Source: Actinomycetes bacterium (GTDB taxonomy: Bacteria; Actinomycetota; Actinomycetes; Mycobacteriales; Micromonosporaceae). From it: DNA of 8,278 nucleotides. A program made the position numbers and the translations under genes. The notes beneath the pieces were generated by a model that did no database searches, was not told the DNA's origin, and worked only from the letters and a program-made list of their open reading frames with translations. Shown piece by piece: positions 6,663 through 8,278 of the stretch. The stretch spans positions 1-8,278 of the forward strand of contig JAEZGP010000413.1 of the NCBI GenBank assembly GCA_023437285.1. Reading direction: 5' to 3'. Within the stretch, counting starts at the first letter, position 1. The number at the start of each line of letters is the position of its first letter.

Positions 6663-7112
6663 TTAACCGATGACCAGGGTGCCGATCATGCCGCTGGAGG
6701 CGTGGTAGAGGCACGGGTACGGGTACCGGCCGGGCACCGTCACCGTCACCCGTACGGTGCCCTGCTGGCCACCGTTGATGTTGCCGGTGCCCGGCGAGTC
6801 GCCCGCGTCGCGCACGGCGATGTCGTGCGCGGTGCCGCCGCTGTTGACGAAGGTGAGTTCGACCGTCCCGGGCTGCGCGCGCACCGTCGACGGGCTCAGA
6901 CGCAGGCCGTCGGTGAGCGTGATCGTGGCCCGCTGCACGCCGTCGGCGCCGGCCACGGCGTCCACCGAGTCGTCGGCGACCGCCCCGGTGCCCTGGGCGA
7001 GCGCGGGCTTCTTCATGCCCGCGCCGCCGGGACCGCCCTCGGCGCCCCAGATGGCGCAGCCCGACAGGCTGAGCAGGGCCGCCACGCTCAGGACCAGTAG
7101 TTTCGTTCTCAC
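6663..7112 (-). CDS. Cupredoxin-domain (blue-copper-type) lipoprotein
   Basis: A 149-residue protein with a lipoprotein signal: basic MRTK, a hydrophobic stretch 5-16, then lipobox LSGC with the lipidated cysteine at 19. It should be anchored outside the membrane. A Gly/Ala-rich linker (about 23-58) leads to one cupredoxin beta-barrel (about 61-149). The candidate copper ligands are complete: H96 in GTAHDI, then C134, H137 and M142 in the C-x2-H-x4-M pattern of plastocyanin-like type-1 sites. A redox-active copper is therefore likely, for electron transfer or iron oxidation. The GTG at 7112 overlaps the peroxidase stop by 4 bp (GTGA), with AGGAG 11 nt upstream (7124-7128), so its translation is probably coupled to the peroxidase. 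EfeO proteins of the EfeUOB iron system often contain a similar domain, but there is no M75 peptidase-like (EfeO) part here. Confidence 0.9.
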   Translation of the reverse strand: MRTKLLVLSVAALLSLSGCAIWGAEGGPGGAGMKKPALAQGTGAVADDSVDAVAGADGVQRATITLTDGLRLSPSTVRAQPGTVELTFVNSGGTAHDIAVRDAGDSPGTGNINGGQQGTVRVTVTVPGRYPYPCLYHASSGMIGTLVIG

Positions 7113-8278
7113 GGTTCCAGCAGCTCCTGTCCCAGGTACCGGCCCTCGGCGGCGCCGGGCGGCATCGCGAACAGCGCGCTGGCCTCGTGCCGGATGAACC
7201 GGTTCAACGCGTCGCCGTTGGCCAGCCGCTGCTGCACCGGGATGAAGCCCTTGCGCGGGTCGGCCTGCCAGGCGAGGAACAGCAGGCCGGCGTCGGGCGT
7301 ACCGTCGCCGCGCAGCCCGTCGGCGTACGAGAAGCCGCGCCGCAGCACGGTGGCGCCGGCGTTGTTCGCGGCGGCGGCGAGCCGGATGTGCGCGTCGGGT
7401 GCCACGGCGAGCCGGCCGTCGGTGCCCCGCGCGCTGAGGTCGACGGGGCTGAACTCGGTGCCGCCGGACAGCGGGGCGCCGGTGTCCTTGCGCCGGCCGA
7501 TGACCTTCTCCTGCCGGTCGACGGCGAGGGCGTCCCAGTCGTCGAGCAGCATCCGGATGCGGCGGATCACCAGGTACGACCCGCCGCGCAGCCACGCCGG
7601 TCCCTCGTCGCCGACGAAGACGCGCCGGTCGAAGTCGGGGTCGGCGGGCCTGGGGTTGTTCGTACCGTCGATCTGCCCCATGAGGTTGCGCAGCGTGGCG
7701 CCCTCGTCGCCGGAGGCGCCGCGCGAGCGCGCGAACCCGGTCTGCTGCCAGCGCAGCTTCGCGGTTCCCCGGGCGATGGCCCGCAGCGCGCTCACCGCCT
7801 GGAAAACCACGTTCGGGTCGTCGGCCGCGACGATCACGCCGAGGTCCCCGTCGCCGCGCGCGGGGTCGAGCGCGTCGTTGGCGAACGCGGGCAGCGGCGC
7901 CAGCGCCTCGGGCCGGTCCTTGGCGGCCAGCCCGGCCTTGCCGAACAGGCTGGGCCCGAAGCCGACCGTGACGGTGAGGCTGGCCGCCCCGAGCCCCAGC
8001 GCGGCGGTGTTGTGCTCCGGCCCCAGCGGCAGCCCGGCGGTGAGCCGCGCGGCCGCCGCGGTCCAGTCGCGCAGCAGGGTCCGCAGCGCGTCCCGCCCTA
8101 CCCCATTTTCAAGATCAAAAGCCACGAGTACGGCGTGTGCCTGCTGCCGTACGGGCGCCACGATGCCGGCCTGGCGCGCCCCGTGGAACGGCACGATCCG
8201 GGCCCCCAGGTCGCTGAGCGGCACCACCTCCGGCGCGGCGCTCGGTGCCGCCGCCGACTCGCCGCGCAGGCCCACGGT
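7109..8278 (-). CDS. efeB: DyP-type heme peroxidase, EfeB class (partial, N-terminus off window)
   Basis: At least 388 residues, counted from a GTG at 8275. The frame stays open to the window edge, so the true start, probably with a twin-arginine export signal, most likely lies outside. DyP hallmarks are the GxxDG motif as GQIDGTNNP (200-208) with catalytic D203, the proximal heme histidine in DAHIRLA (H296), and LRRGFSYADG (311-320) with the distal arginine. The EfeB-like ending runs from GLLFLAWQADPRKGF (330-344) through LNRFIRHEASALFAMPPG (357-374). EfeB acts outside the cytoplasm with EfeO and EfeU in iron uptake. It oxidises ferrous iron or dyes, and a deferrochelatase role on heme has been proposed. 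The gene overlaps the cupredoxin lipoprotein gene by 4 bp. A short run of AT-rich codons at residues 52-59 stands out from the rest. The DyP family is certain; the EfeB subclass is very likely. Confidence 0.92.
   Translation of the reverse strand, partial: TVGLRGESAAAPSAAPEVVPLSDLGARIVPFHGARQAGIVAPVRQQAHAVLVAFDLENGVGRDALRTLLRDWTAAAARLTAGLPLGPEHNTAALGLGAASLTVTVGFGPSLFGKAGLAAKDRPEALAPLPAFANDALDPARGDGDLGVIVAADDPNVVFQAVSALRAIARGTAKLRWQQTGFARSRGASGDEGATLRNLMGQIDGTNNPRPADPDFDRRVFVGDEGPAWLRGGSYLVIRRIRMLLDDWDALAVDRQEKVIGRRKDTGAPLSGGTEFSPVDLSARGTDGRLAVAPDAHIRLAAAANNAGATVLRRGFSYADGLRGDGTPDAGLLFLAWQADPRKGFIPVQQRLANGDALNRFIRHEASALFAMPPGAAEGRYLGQELLEP

Noticed and set aside
7113..7595. Extension of the cupredoxin frame upstream to an ATG at 7595
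   Set aside because: The extra 161 codons lie inside the peroxidase gene in another frame and are Arg/Ala-rich. The lipoprotein signal starts at the GTG 7112.
8095..8123. Possible internal promoter in the AT-rich patch of the peroxidase gene
   Set aside because: TAGGGC is present, but the -35 position at 16-18 bp reads as GGCTTT-like with no good match.

Overview
The window is very GC-rich, its codons mostly end in G or C, and it uses GTG starts, lipoprotein signals and apparently leaderless promoters. This fits a high-GC actinomycete chromosome, perhaps of the Micromonosporaceae; that family is inferred from protein style alone. Gene density is high, and I see no mobile elements, CRISPR arrays, tRNAs or rRNAs.

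Layout, left to right. (1) Bases 1-1255, minus strand: the N-terminal part of an FHA-domain ABC transporter ATPase of the ABCG/Rv1747 kind, cut by the window edge before its expected membrane domain. (2) A 149-bp divergent intergenic region (1256-1404) leads to an unrecognised lipoprotein (1405-1980, plus), probably translated from a leaderless mRNA. (3) A perfect 14-bp hairpin (1993-2024) separates it from a YihY/BrkB-family inner-membrane protein (2128-3213, plus). (4) A RecQ-family DNA helicase (3262-5010, plus) follows. It ends in a UvrD/PcrA-like Tudor-type module, where RecQ from E. coli would carry HRDC. (5) A long inverted repeat (5011-5050) fills the whole 40-bp gap between the convergent stop codons of the helicase and the minus-strand cluster. 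(6) The minus-strand cluster, in transcription order from right to left, has four genes. They are a DyP-type heme peroxidase of the EfeB class (7109-8278, N-terminus outside the window), a blue-copper-type cupredoxin lipoprotein (6663-7112), an ABC ATPase (5869-6621) and an ABC-2 permease (5051-5872).

How they may work together. The peroxidase and cupredoxin genes overlap by 4 bp (GTGA), and so do the ATPase and permease genes. Only 41 bp separates the two pairs, and I see no terminator there, so all four may be one transcript. EfeB-type peroxidases belong to the EfeUOB iron system, in which EfeO often carries a cupredoxin domain. A free-standing cupredoxin lipoprotein with a full set of type-1 copper ligands, coupled to the peroxidase gene, suggests extracytoplasmic redox chemistry on iron or heme. 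The link to the ABC exporter rests on gene order only. Genes upstream of the peroxidase (efeU, efeO) would be the decisive context and lie outside the window.

The most notable points are the RecQ plus Tudor-like architecture, the cupredoxin/DyP/ABC cluster, and the single-FHA ABC transporter facing an unknown lipoprotein. None amounts to a clearly new defence or mobile system.
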